From Dryomyza anilis (lineage: Eukaryota > Arthropoda > Insecta > Diptera > Dryomyzidae), in assembly GCA_951804985.1 (NCBI GenBank), contig OX638132.1, positions 8,475,529 to 8,539,528 on the forward strand: a stretch of DNA of 64,000 bases, written 5' to 3'. Below the pieces are notes generated by a model, which saw only the letters and a list, made by a program, of their open reading frames with translations, made no database searches and was not told the DNA's origin. Every line of letters starts with the position of its first letter. Position 1 is the stretch's first letter. Below, piece by piece: positions 60,490 through 64,000 of the stretch. A program made the translations under genes and the position numbers.

Positions 60490-60870
60490 CCAAATCCTTC
60501 AATGGTTGCAACTTTGACTGTAGAAAAAAATAAATAGAAAAAATTCATAAAAATTTTAAAAATTCATATTTAAAGTATGATTTCATCAAAATACCATATA
60601 GAAATTTGGCAATAGCAAAACAACAAAAATTCACAATTTTTTTCAGAACTTTTAAAAGGGTTCTGTTTAAGGACATCAAATTTGAAGTGCAAGTATAATG
60701 AACATTGGTCACGTACTCAAGACTAGAAGTTACGACTTAAATCAATATTGTGTTCTTGGCTGTAAAACGAGATCTCAACAAATTTTCTAAGATTTCTATT
60801 TCAGGAGATATTTGAATATGAACCACTATATGACTGGAAGTAGTGATCGGAAAAAAAAATGTTCAATGCA
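60490..60870 (+). mobile_element. Diverged relative of FB-2 interior
   Basis: Aligns with about 10760-11180: CATCAAAATACCAT, TTTTTTTCAGAACTTTTAAA, GAAGTGCAAGTATAATGA, and GGAAGTAGTGATCGGAAAAA. The terminal inverted repeat of FB-2 is absent. Confidence 0.6.
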
Positions 60871-60964
60871 TTATGTTTGGAAATTATATCAGAAAATATG
60901 TTTTGTGAAGCAATATGATAATGATTACAATACTCATAAATGTTTAAAATCATTTTTCGATTAT

Positions 60965-61275
60965 TTCTTTTTTTTTTTTTTAATTTCAACAACCAAATCA
61001 CAAGATCCGCCACTGTTTAATTATTTCTACAGCACAACTTACCAGTTTAAAATCACTGTAATTGATTGGAAAGTACTGGGAATGAACTGGTCTACCTTCA
61101 TAGTTTAGAAAAAAATGGGGTGAACCGTAACGAAGTTTTATGAAAATCAATGACAAAGTGAAAATTCGAATTTTTATTGTTGTAAATTTCAATTTTACGT
61201 ACATTTAAAAAATATTATGGGGTTCGAAGATGTGATATACCATTGGAAAGATAATTTAATTGTCTAAATTATGAG
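60965..61275 (+). mobile_element. Half copy of foldback FB-1
   Basis: Matches the right arm of FB-1: CAAATCACAAGATCCGCCAC, TGTTTAATTATTTCT, TTTTACGTACATTT, then GATGTGATATACCATTGGAA. No left arm. Joined directly to the FB-2-like piece before it. Confidence 0.65.
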
Positions 61276-62529
61276 GTAAAAATTGATATTCATTTAATAA
61301 CATAATATACATTATTACCTATTTTCTTGACATTACTAAAACACACAGTATCTTAAACTGGGTGCAAAATCAGACTTTTTTAATTTACATTTTCTTATTT
61401 TTGAATCGTAGAATGACCCTCTGAATTATTGACATAGATGAAGCAAACAAAAGTTAAAAAGAGTACCAATATTATGTCCACGTCTCATATTTCTAAAAGT
61501 ATATCAATAAGAAAAAATGTAATTTTTATGTATAGTGTGGAATATGTTTTAGAGAATAAAAAAATAATTAATAAAATTGTTAAAAAAACAAATATTTTGC
61601 GAAATTATATCAATTATCTTAAAACGTATTAGAATATTAGCATTAATTAGTATATTAAAATTAAGGTGAACATTTAGAGAAAAATTCTATTTAAGATTTT
61701 TTTTAACTCATTTTCAACTGTACTATAATTTTATAACCTACCCTATGAGTAAAAACGTATATTCAGTTTAGTATGTACAGAACGAGGCATATTTGGTATG
61801 GAATAGTATATTCTTGATCATAGCTTAGTCCACAGACAGCGGCCCGTTGGGATGGCGCGTTCATGTGTCATGCCCCTGTGTGTGTCTCGTGTGGTCTTTA
61901 TTTGTACTGCACTCAATTTGTTCGCCTTGTGGAATTGTAAAATCCACCACAACGTGCTGGTGAAATGGACAATCACGCAAAATGCTGCACACGATAAACC
62001 GGCCATAAACCGAAAAACACTGTAACCAATAATGTTAACTGATTGCGTCACCATCGGCCAATATTCCATATACTATATTGTTTTTTCATTTTTTATTTTT
62101 TATTTTTATATTTTGGCTTTAGCTGTTCGTGCCATTGTATGGCAATCACAAAAAGCCACTTTTATAAAACCATTGTCCATTTTTTGTAGTGTTTATTTGC
62201 AAATAATGTTTTTATTTGTATTTTTTTTTTTTTTGTAAATATTTGAGTAGCACACTTTGTGTAATCACCCAATATTTTCATCAATTTTTGCATCAGTACC
62301 ATTGAATAATGAGATTTAAAACTTTAAAAAAACTTCAATAAAGTTGTAAATTATGGTTTGCTTTGTTTTTAAATACTTTTATAACTACAACATATTTTTA
62401 TTTGTAGCAAAAATTGCTGTGTTCTATAAATCAATGTAAATCGGAAAATTACAATTATGCTGAAACAAATCCGAATGTTGCAACTATTATATATAGCACT
62501 GTCTATTTTTTATTTTTATTTTGTATAGT
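61276..62529. other. Intergenic with a mini-me scrap
   Basis: 61733-61821 is the first 90 bp of a Helitron-like copy (AACCTACCCTATGAGTAAAA ... TATATTCTTGATCA), cut off just before the (TGTC)n run. 61825-62060 is GC-richer, with a minus-strand frame of no known family. The rest is AT-rich. Confidence 0.45.
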
Positions 62530-62860
62530 CCCGAGACAAAATATTCGGCAGGAAATTGGCAGAATATCGATATATTTCTGCACTCAAGAGAAAATAGCAG
62601 GCTATAATAAATACGAAGCTGCCGTCACCTTTCTATAACCTGCCGCTATGCTCCCGTCTGCCGTTTTGTTCTATGGCAGACACAAGGCAGTTTTTGCTAA
62701 AACTTCCGCCTATGTCCGCCATAAATCTACCAAAAATATGTTGATTTCAAGCTTAAAAGCTGTTTTGTTGCCTGCCCGATTGTACGCGTTTTATCTGCCG
62801 GATATTTTATTTTTGTACTTACCCGTTTCTTCCACTTGAGTCTTCATTTCACAAAATTGT
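62530..62860 (-). repeat. Fragment related to the 13.7-14.6 kb repeat
   Basis: On the minus strand it begins GAAGACTCAAGTGGAAGAAA, then CGGGTAAGTAC, as at 14551, and continues with CGGCAG/GGCAGA-rich sequence, ending near GACAAAATATTCGGC. The shared edge is clear. The interior is only loosely alike. Confidence 0.45.
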
Positions 62861-62949
62861 GTACAATATAGTATTTCTATTATGAAAAAACCGGAAATAA
62901 TATAAAGAAGTGTAGACTGAACACGCCGATTTGTAAATAGAATAAACTT

Positions 62950-63530
62950 TTATTTGAAACCCACTTCAAGACATTCATTTTATTTGAAGACATAATCTGT
63001 CGCCGACTATATGCATGAAAAAAAATGCATTTGTTGCTCACACCAACAAAGCACAAGTAGTGTCAAAACAAAACACAATCAATACGTAGTTGTAGTGAAG
63101 AGGTCTATAATGATGTGCAATAAAAATTTAAATACCGAAATGGACTGCTTATGATACTGAATACTCGGTGCATTTTGCATATTTTTTATCATTCGAACAC
63201 CAAGTAGCAGTTTTGTTGTTGTTCTCAATGTTCGCCTTCTCATTCGTTACTCCGTTGCGCTTACTGATTGCACTCACTGTACTTGTTGCATTTTCAGCGA
63301 TAGTACTGTCATTTATTTTTGTTTTTCAAGACATTGAATGTCTTGACTAAAAATGTCTTGACATTACGTGACGCTAATGAAACAACTACTGCAGTGAAGT
63401 GTAGTCGCTGGAGAGACTTCACTATAGTACTGTTGACTGCCATTGCAAAATGCACTAAATACTGTCGAATGCAGTAGTGAATATTTTGAGGTGGAAACTT
63501 CAAATACATGTGTTAAAATTAGGTTTTTCC
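62950..63530 (-). mobile_element. Element H, copy 3 (shortest)
   Basis: CACTTCAAGACATTCATTTT, GTCGCCGACTATATGCATG, TACGTAGTTGTAGTGAAGAG, CAAGACATTGAATGTCTTGA, then TGTCGAATGCAGTAGTGAAT. Same orientation as copy 2 but without its long AT-rich middle. Confidence 0.6.
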
Positions 63531-64000
63531 ATTTTATTTTCAACAATATATTAAAACTAAAAAACAAGAATTTGTGTTGTAGCTAATGCGTCATTTTAAA
63601 ACCTTTTAAAAAATAATTCTAAAAATTAACAACTATTCAAAAACCGTTTCTTAAAATCACATAAAACTGCAGTCATGTTCAAAACTGAAATGAGAGAAAA
63701 CAGAAACCGTGCGCGAAATCATTGTTCTTTGGGTTTAAAATCTAGGTTACAAATTAGCCACGCATAATAGTTAAAGCCATAAATGCTTTTATTAAATGAA
63801 ATCTTCATTTTTCTTCTTTTTTTCTCCCATAAAGACATTTAATTGTCGCTGCGTCGCACATATGGTTATGATTTTTACAGCATTTAATAACTACAAAATG
63901 CTTAAAAGCCGAATAAAATAAACATAAACGAGAGCCCAATCCGTCCATTAAGGAGCGCGAGTGCAATAAAAGGCAACGAGATACAAATGATTCTTTTATT
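63531..64000. other. Intergenic, AT-rich
   Basis: Nothing recognised. The last 100 bases are slightly GC-richer. Confidence 0.4.

Noticed and set aside
61818..62069. 83-residue minus-strand frame
   Set aside because: Somewhat GC-rich and without repeats, but no family resemblance and no splice or start evidence.

Overview
This is a piece of nuclear DNA from an AT-rich insect genome, most probably a cyclorrhaphan fly. The evidence is a spliced gene with short GT-AG introns and a Drosophila-type start context, a rosa-type (DD41D) mariner relic, dispersed elements carrying (TA)n and (GTCY)n microsatellites of the dipteran 'mini-me' kind, and many TA-flanked MITEs. The species cannot be fixed from sequence alone. 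No bacterial operon, CRISPR array, rRNA or functional tRNA was seen.

Only one gene can be supported with confidence: a three-exon DUF229 (sulfatase/alkaline-phosphatase-fold) membrane-anchored protein on the minus strand, 20139 to 16253. Its 1.7 kb second intron holds a 15-bp minisatellite. A few short open frames in GC-richer islands (42.3, 47.6-48.1, 51.7, 58.7, 61.9 kb) have no recognisable family and are not called as genes.

The rest is a mosaic of mobile and tandem repeats, many nested. 0.5-1.7 kb: a decayed LINE (minus strand). 2.2-6.8 kb: MITE family 1, with a rosa-type mariner and a second MITE-1 copy nested in the first, then a third copy in inverse orientation. 7-12.7 kb: MITE-2 copies, two copies of a tRNA-derived SINE, and a MITE-3 element interrupted by MITE-4 and by a foldback element. 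13.7-16.1 kb: a tandem/inverted 185-bp-unit element and MITE-2 with MITE-1 inside it. 20.9-33.2 kb: element H copies, MITE-2, foldback FB-1, Helitron-like/mini-me copies, a composite element carrying two 15-bp minisatellites, and MITE-2 with nested MITE-4 and MITE-5, followed by foldback FB-3. 35 kb: a large inverted repeat. 37.8-41.7 kb: about 2.56 kb of almost perfect AATTA satellite joined in register to 1.33 kb of a CATTG-CATTA satellite. 42.8-43.6 kb: MITE-2, a tRNA-headed repeat and a third SINE copy placed head to head. 45.9-46.4 kb: a solo LTR. 46.7-54.6 kb: two inverted Helitron-like copies, MITE-1 with two nested MITEs, A-rich CAAAAA-type tracts and a hAT MITE with an 8-bp target duplication. 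55.6-63.5 kb: Tc1 and hAT relics, a 185-bp degenerate satellite and further copies of the families above.

The most interesting signals are the tRNA-derived SINE family (three similar copies, one with a perfect 12-bp target duplication), the in-register transition between two satellites, the nested MITEs whose empty sites can be read from paralogous copies in the same window, and the repeated association of 15-bp minisatellites with a mobile element. All family labels such as MITE-1 or FB-1 are provisional names used only here.
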